From: Pleurodeles waltl
Taxonomy: Eukaryota > Chordata > Amphibia > Caudata > Salamandridae
Length of the DNA stretch: 64,000 nt
Reading direction: 5' to 3'
NCBI RefSeq assembly: GCF_031143425.1
Contig: NC_090437.1
Location: 846,499,978-846,563,977, forward strand
Part shown: piece after piece, positions 25,201 to 35,400 of the stretch
Position numbering within the stretch: the stretch's first letter is position 1
How the letters are laid out: each line of letters starts with the position of its first letter
Position numbers and translations under genes: made by a program
The notes under the pieces: model-generated
Seen by the model: only the letters and a program-made list of their open reading frames with translations
Told to the model about the DNA's origin: nothing
Database searches by the model: none

Positions 25201-28200
25201 AGAGAAGAGGAGAGAAGACGGGGAGAAGAGTAGTACAGAAGAAGAATACAGACGAGGAGCGAGGAGGAAGAACAGAGAAGAAGGAAAGAGGAAAAGAAGC
25301 AGGAGCAGGAGAGAGGGTGAGTAGCGCGGGGCAGAACGAGGGGCTGGGAGGTGGGGGGGTACTTACTGTGGGGTGGGTCTCAGGAACTCAGGAACCTGGA
25401 GGAGCTGCAGCGGCAGGGGGAGCGACCTACCCTTGGGTCAAGGGTCGCTACCACTGTCGCGCAGCGGCCGCCATATGAGGTAGGAGGGGGGGAGGGGTCA
25501 GCTGGGGGCGAATGGGAGCTGGGGGGCGGGGGCGTGCAGGAGGTCGCGGCAGGAAAGCGCGAGGGAGGGGGGGACAGGTAGAGTGAGAAGAGCTGGGGGA
25601 GGGGGGTTTAAGGGTGGAGGGGGGAGAGTGTTAGGAGGTTTAGGAGATTAGGGAGAAAGATAGGTGTAGGGTTGTGAAGATAGGGGAGGGGGGGTTGTAG
25701 AGGTGGGTGAGGGTGAGAGGTAGAGTGAGGGGATAGGAAGATAGGTAATAGAGGGGGTGGCGGGAGGGGGGGAGAGATAGAGAAATAGGTAGAGAGAAAA
25801 GGTAGATAGAGAAATCAATAGATAGGGAAAAAGATAGAGAGATAGGAAGATAGGAAGATAGGAGGAGGTGGAGAGTGTGGGAGTTGGATAGTGGGATAGA
25901 GAGATGGAGAGATAGGTAGATAGGAGGAGTGAGGGAGGTAGAAAGTGAACAGGTTAGATAGGGGAGATAGAGGGGGGGATGCGAGTGGGGGAGGGGGATG
26001 AGGCAGGAGCAGGAGGGCAGGCGCGGGGAGAAGAGGACGGAGGAGGCAGAAGAGCCAAAGGCAGAAGACAAGAAGACAAGAAGAAAAGAAGAACAGAAGA
26101 AAAGAAGAACAGAAGAGCAGAAGACCGGAAGGACTGAAGACCGGAAGAGCAGAAGACCGGTAGAGCAGAAGACACACAGAAGAACACAGAAGAACACAGA
26201 ACAACAGAGAGGAGTACAGAAGAACAGAGAAGAATACAGAAGAACACAGAGGAAGACAGAAGAAGACAGAGGAAGACAGAAGAACAGAGAAGAATACAGA
26301 AGAACACAGAGGGAGACAGAAGAACACCGAGGAAGACAGAAAAACACAGAGGAAGACAGAAGAAGACAGAGGAAGACAGAAGAAGACAGAGGAACACAGA
26401 GGAACACAGAAGAACACGGAGGGAGATACAAAAAAACGAAGAAACAGGGTGCAGAATACCACAGCAGAAGATGAGGAAGAAGAGAAGAGGAGAGAAGACG
26501 GGGAGAAGAGTAGTACAGAAGAAGAATACAGACGAGGAGGAAGAACAGAGAAGAAGGAAAGAGGAAAAGAAGCAGGAGAGAGGGTGAGTAGCGCGGGGCA
26601 GAACGAGGGGCTGGGAGGTGGGGGGGTACTTACTGTGGGGTGGGTCTCAGGAACCTGGAGGAGCTGCAGCGGCAGGGGGAGCGACCTACCCTTGGGTCAA
26701 GGGTCGCTACCACTGTCGCGCAGCGGCCGCCATATGAGGTAGGAGGGGGGGAGGGGTCAGCTGGGGACGAATGTGAGCTGGGGGGCGGGGGCGTGCAGGA
26801 GGTCGCGGCGGGAAAGCGCGAGGGAGGGGGGGGACAGGTAGAGTGAGAAGAGCTGGGGGAGGGGGGTTTAAGGGTGGAGGGGGGAGAGTGTTAGGAGGTT
26901 TAGGAGATTAGGGAGAAAGATAGGTGTAGGGTTGTGAAGATAGGGGAGGGGGGGTTGTAGAGGTGGGTGAGAGGTAGAGTGAGGGGATAGGAAGATAGGT
27001 AATAGAGGGGGTGGCGGGAGGGGGGGAGAGATAGAGAAATAGGTAGAGAGAAAAGGTAGATAGAGAAATCGATAGATAGGGAAAAAGATAGAGAGATAGG
27101 AAGATAGGAAGATAGGAGGAGGCGGAGAGTGAGGGAGTTGGATAGTGGGATAGAGAGATGGAGAGATAGGTAGATAGGAGGAGTGAGGGAGGTAGAAAGT
27201 GAACGGGTTAGATAGGGGAGATAGAGGGGGGGATGCGAGTGGGGGAGGGGGATGAGGCAGGAGCAGGAGGGCAGGCGCAGGGAGAAGAGGACGGAGGAGG
27301 CAGAAGAGCCGAAGGCAGAAGACAAGAAGACAAGAAGAAAAGAAGAACAGAAGAAAAGAAGAACAGAAGAGCAGAAGACCGGAAGGACTGAAGACCGGAA
27401 GAGCAGAAGACCGGAAGAGCAGAAGACACACAGAAGAACACAGAAGAACACAGAAGAACAGAGAGGAGTACAGAAGAGCAGAGAAGAATACAGAAGAACA
27501 CAGAGGAAGACAGAAGAAGACAGAGGAAGACAGAAGAACAGAGAAGAATACAGAAGAACACAGAGGGAGACAGAAGAACACCGAGTAAGACAGAAAAACA
27601 CAGAGGAAGACAGAAGAAGACAGAGGAAGACAGAAGAAGACAGAGGAACACAGAAGAACACAGAAGAACACGGAGGGAGATACAAAAAACGAAGGAACAG
27701 GGTGCAGAATACCACAGCAGAAGATGAGGAAGAAGAGAAGAGGAGAGAAGACGGGGAGAAGAGGAGTACAGAAGAAGAATACAGACGAGGAGGAAGAACA
27801 GAGAAGAAGGAAAGAGGAAAAGAAGCAGGAGCAGGAGAGAGGGTGAGTAGCGCGGGGCAGAACGAGGGGCTGGGAGGTGGGGGGTACTTACTGTGGGGTG
27901 GGTCTCAGGAACTCAGGAACCTGGAGGAGCTGCAGCGGCAGGGGGAGCGACCTACCCTTGGGTCAAGGGTCGCTACCACTGTCGCGCAGCGGCCGCCATA
28001 TGAGGTAGGAGGGGGGGGAGGGGTCAGCTGGGGGCGAATGGGAGCTGGGGGGCGGGGACGTGCAGGAGGTCGCGGCGGGAAAGCGCGAGGGAGGGGGGGA
28101 CAGGTAGAGTGAGAAGAGCTGGGGGAGGGGGGTTTCAGGGTGGGGGGGGAGAGTGTTAGGAGGTTTAGGAGATTAGGGAGAAAGATAGGTGTAGGGTTGT

Positions 28201-30539
28201 GAAGATAGGGGAGGGGGGGTTGTAGAGGTGGGTGAGGGTGAGAGGTAGAGTGAGGGGATAGGAAGATAGGTAATAGAGGGGTTGGCGGGAGGGGGGGAGA
28301 GATAGAGAAATAGGTAGGGAGAAAAGGTAGATAGAGAAATCGATAGATAGGGAAAAAGATAGAGAGATAGGAAGATAGGAAGATAGGAGGAGGTGGAGAG
28401 TGAGGGAGTTGGATAGTGGGATAGACAGATGGAGAGATAGGTAGATAGGAGGAGTGAGGGAGGTAGAAAGTGAACGGGTTAGATAGGGGAGATAGAGGGG
28501 GGGATGCGAGTGGGGGAGGGGGATGAGGCAGGAGCAGGAGGGCAGGCGCGGGGAGAAGAGGACGGAGGAGGCAGAAGAGCCGAAGGCAGAAGACAAGAAG
28601 ACAAGAAGAAAAGAAGAACAGAAGAAAAGAAGAACAGAAGAGCAGAAGACCAGAAGGACTGAAGACCGGAAGAGCAGAAGACCGGAAGAGCAGAAGACAC
28701 ACAGAAGAACACAGAAGAACACAGAAGAACAGAGAGGAGTACAGAAGAACAGAGAAAAATACAGAAGAACACAGAGGAAGACAGAAGAAGACAGAGGAAG
28801 ACAGAAGAACAGAGAAGAATACAGAAGAACACAGAGGGAGACAGAAGAACACCGAGGAAGACAGAAAAACACAGAGGAAGACAGAAGAAGACAGAGGAAG
28901 ACAGAAGAAGACAGAGGAACACAGAAGAACACAGAAGAACACGGAGGGAGATACAAAAAACGAAGAAACAGGGTGCAGAATACCACAGCAGAAGATGAGG
29001 AAGAAGAGAAGAGGAGAGAAGACGGGGAGAAGAGGAGTACAGAAGAAGAATACAGACGAGGAGCGAGGAGGAAGAACAGAGAAGAAGGAAAGTGGAAAAG
29101 AAGCAGGAGCAGGAGAGAGGGTGTGTAGCGTGGGGTAGAACGAGGGGCTGGGAGGTGGGGGGTACTTACTGTGGGGTGGGTCTCAGGAACTCAGGAACCT
29201 GGAGGAGCTGCAGCGGCAGGGGGAGCGACCTACCATTGGGTCAAGGGTCGCTACCACTGTCGCGCAGCGGGCGCCATATGAGGTAGGAGGGGGGGGAGGG
29301 GTCAGCTGGGGGCGAATGGGAGCTGGGGGGTGGGGGCGTGCACGAGGTCGCGGCGGGAAAGCGTGAGGGAGGGGGGGGGACAGGTAGAGTGAGAAGAGCT
29401 GGGGGAGGGGGGTTTAAGGGTGGAGGGGGGAGAGTGTTAGGAGGTTTAGGAGATTAGGGAGAAAGATAGGTGTAGGGTTGTGAAGGTAGGGGAGGGGGGG
29501 TTGTAGAGGTGGGTGAGGGTGAGAGGTAGAGTGAGGGGATAGGAAGATAGGTAATAGAGGGGGTGGCGGGAGGGGGGAGAGATAGAGAAATAGGTAGAGA
29601 GAAAAGGTAGATAGAGAAATCGATAGATAGGGAAAAAGATAGAGAGATAGGAAGATAGGAAGATAGGAGGAGGTGGAGAGTGAGGGAGTTGGATAGTGGG
29701 ATAGAGAGATGGAGAGATAGGTAGATAGGAGGAGTGAGGGAGGTAGAAAGTGAACGGGTTAGATAGGGGAGATAGAGGGGGGGATGCGAGTGGGGGAGGG
29801 GGATGAGGCAGGAGCAGGAGGGCAGGCGTGGGGAGAAGAGGACGGAGGAGGCAGAAGAGCCGAAGGCAGAAGACAAGAAGACAAGAAGAAAAGAAGAACA
29901 GAAGAAAAGAAGAACAGAAGAGCAGAAGACCGGAAGGACTGAAGACCGGAAGAGCAGAAGACCGGAAGAGCAGAAGACACACAGAAGAACACAGAAGAAC
30001 ACAGAAGAACAGAGAGGAGTACAGAAGAACAGAGAAGAATACAGAAGAACACAGAGGATGACAGAAGAAGACAGAGGAAGACAGAAGAACAGAGAAGAAT
30101 ACAGAAGAACACAGAGGGAGACAGAAGAACACAGAGGAAGACAGAAAAACACAGAGGAAGACAGAAAAACACAGAGGAAGACAGAAGAAGACAGAGGAAG
30201 ACAGAAGAAGACAGAGGAACACAGAAGAACACAGAAGAACACGGAGGGAGATACAAAAAACGAAGAAACAGGGTGCAGAATACCACAGCAGAAGATGAGG
30301 AAGAAGAGAAGAGGAGAGAAGACGGGGAGAAGAGGAGTACAGAAGAAGAATACAGACGAGGAGCGAGGAGGAAGAACAGAGAAGAAGGAAAGAGGAAAAG
30401 AAGCAGGAGCAGGAGAGAGGGTGAGTAGCGCGGGGCAGAACGAGGGGCTGGGAGGTGGGGGGTACTTACTGTGGGGTGGGTCTCAGGAACTCAGGAACCT
30501 GGAGGAGCTGCAGCGGCAGGGGGAGCGACCTACCCTTGG
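10222..30539 (-). repeat. Tandem array of sixteen ~1.27-kb monomers
   Basis: The landmark ccatatgaggtagg (cctaatgaggtagg in two copies) occurs at 10237, 11513, 12786, 14047, 15316, 16580, 17844, 19110, 20384, 21650, 22930, 24200, 25471, 26730, 27996 and 29274. The spacing is 1259-1280 bp. The last monomer stops about 50 bp short of a full unit at 30539. Each monomer has a GC/CpG-rich complex segment of about 330 bp (around gtcgcgcagcgg and ggggcgggggcg), a GATA/GGGA-rich segment, and a GAAGAACA/GAGGAAGACA-rich segment. The plus strand is almost pure purine, so the LINE-sense strand is polypyrimidine. Long open frames on both strands come from low complexity and are not genes. By position the array is the LINE 5' UTR/promoter, comparable to monomer promoters of mouse L1. 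Confidence 0.92.
16973..22052. repeat. Higher-order 2,540-bp dimer duplication inside the array
   Basis: Monomers around 17844 and 19110 recur as 20384 and 21650 at an offset of exactly 2,540 bp. The rare variant cctaatgagg is shared only by the copies at 17844 and 20384, and agactggaagg only by 17224 and 19764. I found a single base difference (17517 T versus 20057 G) in the parts compared. This indicates recent unequal crossing-over or gene conversion after array formation. Boundaries are approximate. Confidence 0.8.
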
Positions 30540-30612
30540 TGTTGCGTGTTGCATGTGTCTGTCACTCTCTTTTTCCTCCCCCCCTCCCTTGTGTGCTAGA
30601 TGCAGTACTCAC

Positions 30613-30695
30613 CGTGGTCGTCTTTGCCGGCATTCGTGGTCCTGGTGTATGAGAAGGTACACCAGCATTGGGAAAAAGTGTAGTTCGGGCTCCAT
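30613..30695 (-). pseudogene. HARBI1-like: E1 transposase exon 1
   Basis: Minus strand ATG at 30695 opens MEPELHFFPMLVYLLI and 83 nt later reaches a CG|GTGAGT donor at 30612-30611. E2 has a matching 83-nt exon (32842-32924) at the same distance from its terminal repeat and with the same phase 2 donor. This is the N-terminus of the transposase, now separated from exons 2-3 by a 27-kb intron, 23.5 kb of which is the LINE. The short hydrophobic leader followed by Arg-rich residues resembles HARBI1 N-termini. Confidence 0.75.
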
Positions 30696-31023
30696 GGCAT
30701 CGTGGTTCTTCCTCGAGGGTCAAAAGGTGAGTCGTTTCCCTTCAGTGTTCTGTTTCCGCCGTGCTTTTGATGGCAATGGTACTGCCCCAGAAAAGTAGGC
30801 GGATAGGCATGTTGTAATGCTGTGGGCGGTACATTGTCTTACGCCTGGCTGTTGGCGGTTATCGCCGCGGTGTTTGTTGCTACAGCCGTGGTGGTCGGTG
30901 TGTTAAAGTGGCTGTTTTTGTTGACGGTTTCCGCCGTGGTCATGATTATATTTTTTTTACCGGCAGCCTGTTGGCGGTGTTACCGCCGCTTTATCACCGT
31001 CCGCTAGGGTTGTAATGAGGGCC
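30696..31023 (-). repeat. E1 right subterminal region and terminal inverted repeat
   Basis: About 330 bp containing several gcggt/accgc modules, homologous in inverted orientation to 32513-32841 of E2. The outer end at 31023 reads inward GGCCCTCATTACAACCC. Confidence 0.75.
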
Positions 31024-31170
31024 TTTATGTCCAAGCGATACTGTAGGCTATTCTAAAGTGATCCCTACTAAAGAAATTCTGACCTCTTTTTTTTTTTTCA
31101 AGTGTGGAAATTGTACCTACTGTGATTTTACTTGTGGCAAACAGAGTTTTCTGCTCTTGAAAAGAAACAG
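31024..31170. other. Flanking sequence between E1 and a foldback element
   Basis: About 150 bp of AT-rich sequence. Nothing further is recognised. Confidence 0.4.
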
Positions 31171-32077
31171 TGGCCCATATTTATACTTTTTGGCGCAAAA
31201 CTGCGCTAACGCAGTTTTGCGCCAAAAAAATTTGCGCCGGCTAACGCCATTCTGAAGCACCATGCGGGCGCCGTATTTATTGAATGGCGTTAGCCGGCGT
31301 TAGCCGACCGGCGCTGCCTGGTGTGCGTGAAAAAAAACCACGTACATCAGGCAGCGCCGGCGTAGGGAAAAATGGCGTTTGGGCGTCTAAAAATGGGGCA
31401 AGTCAGGCTGAGGCAAAAAAAAACGTCTTAACCCGATTTGCGCCATTTGTTTACGACGCCCATCCCCCATAGAAATGACAAAGACAGGAGTCATGCCCCC
31501 TTGCCCAATGGCCATGCCCAGGGGACTTCTGTCCCCTGGGCATGGTCATTGGGCATAGTGGCATGTAGGGGGGCACAAATCAGGCCCCCCTATGCCACAA
31601 AAAAGAAAAAAAAATTTTTTTTACCTGGACTTACCTTAATGTCCCTGGGGTGGGTCCCTCCATCCTTGGGTGTCCTCCTGGGGTGGGCAAGGGTGGCAGG
31701 GGTTGTCCCTGGGGGCAGGGGAGGGCACCTCTGGGCTCATTCTGAGCCCACAGGTCCCTTAACACCTGCCCTGACCCAGGCGCTAAAATCCGGCGCAAAT
31801 GCAGGTTTTTTAGACCCGCCCACTCCCGGGCGTCATTTTTGCCCGGGAGTATAAATCCGACGCAATAGCATCGGAGTCATTTTTTAAGACGGGAACGCCT
31901 ACCTTGCATATCATTAACGCAAGGAAGGTGTTCACGCAAAAAAATGACGCTAATTCCAGGAACTTTGGCGCTAGACGCGTCTAACGCCAAAGTATAAATA
32001 TGGAGTTAGTTTTGCATCGAATTTGCGTCGAAAAAAACGACGCAAATTCGGCGCAACCGGAGTATAAATATGCCCCA
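31171..32077. mobile_element. 907-bp foldback (non-autonomous DNA) element
   Basis: The left end TGGCCCATATTTATACT (31171-31187) and the right end, read inward, TGGGGCATATTTATACT (32077-32061) form terminal inverted repeats with two mismatches. The interior is full of hairpins: about 31190-31226 (arms around ggcgcaaaactgcg) and 31502-31555 (25-bp arms, ttct loop, one mismatch). No ORF or clear target-site duplication was found, so the superfamily is not assigned. Confidence 0.65.
31502..31555. repeat. Near-perfect 25-bp-arm hairpin
   Basis: Arms 31502-31526 and 31531-31555 differ at one base, with a 4-nt loop (ttct). The core is ccatgcccaggggac / gtcccctgggcatgg. It lies within the foldback element. 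Confidence 0.85.
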
Positions 32078-32512
32078 GTATTACTTAGTTACTGACTTTA
32101 TTAACTGTAACACTCTCTTTTGTGTTTACGTTATCACTTGTGTAAGTCAGAAAATGTATTTAAGATCTATGATATGTCTAGAAAGGACATCTCAGGGCAT
32201 TCAAGAAACCTATTGAAAGCTACCCTATGTCCATTCGTTTTAAGGGCTTCTCTGTGTGGATTACATTTGTAAGGTATTTGTTTTGTTTTCATCAAGACTA
32301 TTAAACCACATAGGAAAGATAGTGATTGTGTACTACATCTATGTGAGAGACAGGGCTTTTGGGTTTTTAAATTTCAGGCATTTATTCTGGGTTTGAAGAA
32401 AGAGGAAGAATTCAATTACCTATTATATAATTCGTATAGCCTCTTTTTGATCCTCTAGTTTTGCGTATTTTGTCACTTTTCCTAAACCCTTTGCTTTTTG
32501 TTCAGTCATTAT
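32078..32512. other. Intergenic flank between the foldback element and E2
   Basis: About 435 bp of AT-rich sequence. No gene or recognised repeat. Confidence 0.4.
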
Positions 32513-32841
32513 GGTGGTCATTACAACCCTGGCGGACAGTGATAAAGCGGCGGTAAGACTGCCAACAGGCCGGCGGAATTTTTTTTGCTATTACGACCGT
32601 GGCGGAAACCGCCAACAAAGACAGCCACTTTAACACTCCGACCGCCACGGCGGTACAAGCAAACAGCTTGGCGGTCACCGCCAACAGACAGGCGGAGGAC
32701 AATGTACCGCCCACAGTATCACAACCTAGCAATCCGCCACCTTTTCCGGGGCGGATTCACCGCGGATAAAAACACGGCGGAAACAGGAATACCGAAGGAA
32801 AAACGCCCACCCATACACACCCCACGAGGAACAAGGACACC
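32513..32841 (+). repeat. E2 left terminal and subterminal inverted-repeat region
   Basis: Rich in gcggt/accgc modules (cggcggtaagactgcc, ggcggaaaccgcc, tggcggtcaccgcca). Homologous to the E1 right end. Such subterminal motifs are candidate binding sites for the Myb-like proteins. Confidence 0.7.
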
Positions 32842-33379
32842 ATGGATCCGGAACTCCAAATTCTACCTGCAATAGTCTTCCTGCTCCTCTACCAGGAGCA
32901 CGAACGCCAGCGGCGAAGACCACGGTGAGTACTGCACCTACGACACAGGGGAGGGGGGAGGGAAAAAACAGAGACATACACACTCAACACCCCCACCCTC
33001 ACCCACTACAACACACACACTAATGCATATCAATACATCACAGTTACACCCCCCAGGCCCCCTGGAAGAATGCAAAGACAATAGAAAATGAGTGTAACAT
33101 ATTAAAAGCAAGTAGGCAGAAATATATATATACACCATGTACAAAATATATACCAAGCATAGTAGTCCAGGTAGTGCTCTAATAAAGTCCGTGGAACACT
33201 GGGACCACACGGTATGGGCGAGGCCCACACAAGATCCCCGACCATGACGGAGAGAACACTGCAGGGGCATCAGAAAGCAACTAAACAGGCACCTCAGGGG
33301 GAGGGAAAGGGGGGGCACCTCAGCCGTTTGAGTGCACAACGCCAAATCCACGAGGGGGCCACATGCCCACTGTTCCATC

Positions 33380-33520
33380 CTGGGGAGTGCAAAGCCACAG
33401 TCTCTCAAGTCTCTACAGTGGGTGGTTTGCCCACTGTTCAATCCTGGGGAGTGCAAAGCCACAGTCTCACAAGTCTCTAGAGTGGGTGGGTTGCCCACTG
33501 TTCAATCCTGGGCAGTGCAA
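33380..33520. repeat. 64-bp minisatellite in E2 (continues at 34141-34215)
   Basis: The motif gtgcaaag recurs at 33387, 33451, 33515 and, after the MITE, 34195. The spacing is exactly 64 bp once the 613-bp MITE and 3-bp duplication are subtracted. Related to the 55-bp array of E1. Confidence 0.85.
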
Positions 33521-33527
33521 AGACACA

Positions 33528-34140
33528 GGGGGTCATTCCTACCCTGGCGGTCCGAGACCGCCAGGGTAGGGGACGGAGGAAGCCCCGCCAACAGGCTGGC
33601 GGTGCTTCTGGGGCTATTCTGACCGCGGCGGTAAAGCCGCGGTCAGAAAAGGGAAGCCGCCGGTTTCCCGCCGGCTTCCCGCTGCCCCTGTGAATCCTCC
33701 ACGGCGGCGCTGCAAGCAGCACCGCCATGGGGATTCCGACCCCCTTCCCGCCAGCCTGGTTCTGGCAGTTTTTACCGCCAGAACCTGGCTGGCGGGAACG
33801 GGTGTCGTGGGGCCCCTGGGGGCCCCTGCAGTGCCCATGCCACAGGCATGGGCACTGCAGGGGTCCCCTAACAGGGCCCCACATTGATTTTCAGTGTCTG
33901 CTTGGCAGACACTGAAAATCGCAACGGGTGCAACTGCACCCGTCGCACACCAGCAACTCCGCCGGCTTCCTCGTTGCTGGTGCTTTCCCGCTGGGCGGGC
34001 GGGCGGCCTTTTGGCGGTCGCCCGCCAGCCCAGCGGGAAAGTCAGAATGACCGCCGCGGTCTTTTGACCGCGTTACGGTCTTCTGGCGGTTCCCGCCAGG
34101 CGGGCGGCAACCGCCGCCCGCCAAGGCAGGAATGACCGCC
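33528..34140. mobile_element. 613-bp Harbinger-type MITE nested in the E2 minisatellite
   Basis: Left end GGGGGTCATTCCTACC, right end read inward GGCGGTCATTCCTGCC. It is flanked by aca (33525-33527 and 34141-34143). Removing it restores the 64-bp minisatellite phase. The interior is GC-rich with hairpins, for example around 33818-33868 (cagtgcccatgcc / ggcatgggcactg) and 33885-33919 (attttcagtgtctgc arms). No ORF. The TIR similarity to E2 and E4 suggests it is mobilised by the same transposase family. Confidence 0.88.
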
Positions 34141-34218
34141 ACAGTCTCTCAAGTCTAACAAGTGGGTGGTTTGCCCACTGTTCAATCCTGGGGAGTGCAA
34201 AGCCACAGTCTCTCAAGT

Positions 34219-34642
34219 GGATGACAGTCTGCACTGGTTCTGGAGGGGGCATGGTGCCCAGAGTGCTTCATCATGCCAAGGACAGAGGTAGTGGATGACA
34301 GTCTCCACTGGTTCTGGAGGGGGCTTTGTGCCCAGAGTGCTTCATCCTGCCAAGGACAGAGGTAGTGGATGATAGTCTCCACTGGTTCTGGAGGGGGCTT
34401 TGTGCCCAGAGTGCTTCATCCTGCTAAGGACAGAGGTAGTGGATGACAGTCTCCACTGGTTCTGGAGGGGGCTTTGTGCCCAGAGTGCTTCATCCTGCTA
34501 AGGACAGAGGTAGTGGATGACAGTCTCAACTAGTTCTGGAGGGGGCTTTGTGCCCAGAGTGCTTCATCCTACCAAGGACAGAGGTAGTGGATGACAGTCT
34601 CCACTGGTTCTGGAGGGGGCTTTGTGCCCAGAGTGCATCATT
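34219..34642. repeat. 74-bp minisatellite, about six units (E2)
   Basis: ggatgacag (ggatgatag in one unit) recurs at 34219, 34293, 34367, 34441, 34515 and 34589, a strict 74-bp period. It corresponds to the 74-bp array of E1 at 6225-6520 in opposite orientation. Confidence 0.9.
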
Positions 34643-34659
34643 CACCCTGTGACGGACTC

Positions 34660-34940
34660 AGTTGCGTCAGTGCCCTTGCCACTCATGGGCCAGCGGTGCT
34701 TGAGATAGTGGTGCCCTGTTCAGCGGTGTTTGAGACAGCAGTGCCCTGTTCAGTGGTGCTTGAGACAGCGGTGCCCTATTCAGCGGTGCTTGAGTTGGCG
34801 GTGCCCTGTGCAGCAGTGCTTGAGACGGCGGTGTCTTGTTCAGCGGTGCTTGAGATGGCAGTGCCCTGTTCATTGGTGCTTGAGACGGCGGTGCCCTGTT
34901 CAGCGGTGCTTGAGACGGCGGTCTCCATTGCAGGGACTCA
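34660..34940 (-). repeat. 30-bp minisatellite in the 3' part of E2 gene A
   Basis: About nine imperfect 30-bp units built on cggtgccctgttcagcggtg followed by cttgagac. The period is a multiple of three, consistent with an origin as coding repeats at the gene A C-terminus. Confidence 0.75.
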
Positions 34941-34949
34941 GCTGCTGGC

Positions 34950-35400
34950 GGTCCTTCATGGCCCAGCTGGGCTTTTGCTGGCGGTCCTTCATGGACCAGC
35001 GGGGCTTGTGCTGGCGGTGGCCTCCTGGACAGGTGGGCAGGTGCTGGCGGGCCTGTCCTGGGCAGCTGGGCTTGTGCTGGCGGTCCTGTCCTGGGCAGCT
35101 GGGCTTGTACTGGCGTCCTGTCCTGGGCAGCTGGGCTTGTGCTGGTGGCCCTGTCCTGGGCAGCTGGGCTTGTGCTGGTGGTCCTGTCCTAGGCAGCTGG
35201 GCTTGTGCTGGTGGTCCTATCCTGGGCAGGTGGGCTGGTGCTGGCGGGCCTGTCCTGGGCAGGTGGGCTGGTGCTGGCAGGCCTGTCCTGGGCAGCTGGG
35301 CTTGTGCTGGCGGTCCTGTCCTGGGCAGCTGGGCTTGTACTGGTGGTCCTGTCCTGGGCAGCTGGGCTGGTGCTGGAGGTGGCATCCTGGGCAGCGGGGA
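34950..35400 (-). repeat. 33-bp coding minisatellite (11-residue repeats) of E2 gene A
   Basis: About a dozen 33-bp units (gctgggcttgtgctggcggt / cctgtcctgggca on the plus strand). On the minus strand they encode tandem AAQDRTTSTSP-type repeats. A C-to-T change turns one Gln codon (CAG) into TAG at about 35189. Confidence 0.8.

Larger units (their letters stand above)
7061..30539 (-). mobile_element. L2-like non-LTR retrotransposon with a giant tandem-monomer 5' region
   Basis: One insertion block read on the minus strand: a 5' array of tandem monomers (30539-10222), ORF2 (10127-7144) and a 3' end with a short conserved tail and (TGATT)n microsatellite (7062-7080). ggtgtt at 7056-7061 and 30538-30543 flanks the block; its first two bases may also belong to the array. 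Removing the block restores E1 sequence that aligns with the uninterrupted E2. The YADDTQL and SAAFDTV reverse transcriptase motifs and the pentanucleotide tail fit the L2/CR1 group of the Jockey superfamily. The block is 23.5 kb, far longer than ordinary L2 elements (3-6 kb). Either the LINE carried several monomers, or the array grew after insertion. Confidence 0.8.
1..31023 (-). mobile_element. PIF/Harbinger DNA transposon E1 (left end outside window), split by a LINE insertion
   Basis: Strand is that of the transposase. The element carries gene B (+, 109-1595), HARBI1-like transposase exons 3 and 2 (-, 2075-3192), gene A (+, 3612 to about 5890) and transposase exon 1 (-, 30613-30695). The right terminal inverted repeat ends at 31023; read inward it begins GGCCCTCATTACAACCCTAG, matching the left end of E2. 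The LINE plus tandem array at about 7061-30539 interrupts it. Joining 7061 to 30544 gives sequence that aligns with the uninterrupted E2 intron near 32955-33005 (reverse strand), which supports a single insertion. The left end is not in the window; position 1 corresponds roughly to 62520 of E4. The next three bases after the right end are ttt, so the target-site duplication cannot be confirmed. Confidence 0.85.

Noticed and set aside
10222..30539. Array as a CRISPR-like or gene-family tandem duplication
   Set aside because: Units are contiguous 1.27-kb monomers without spacers and without genes, in a eukaryotic context.
10375..30798. Many long open frames on both strands (Phe/Leu/Ser/Val-rich on minus, Arg/Lys/Glu/Thr-rich on plus) in the monomer array
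   Set aside because: They recur in every monomer and in several frames at once, follow directly from the GAAGAACA/GGAGGA low-complexity DNA, and have no domain or start context. They are by-products of composition.
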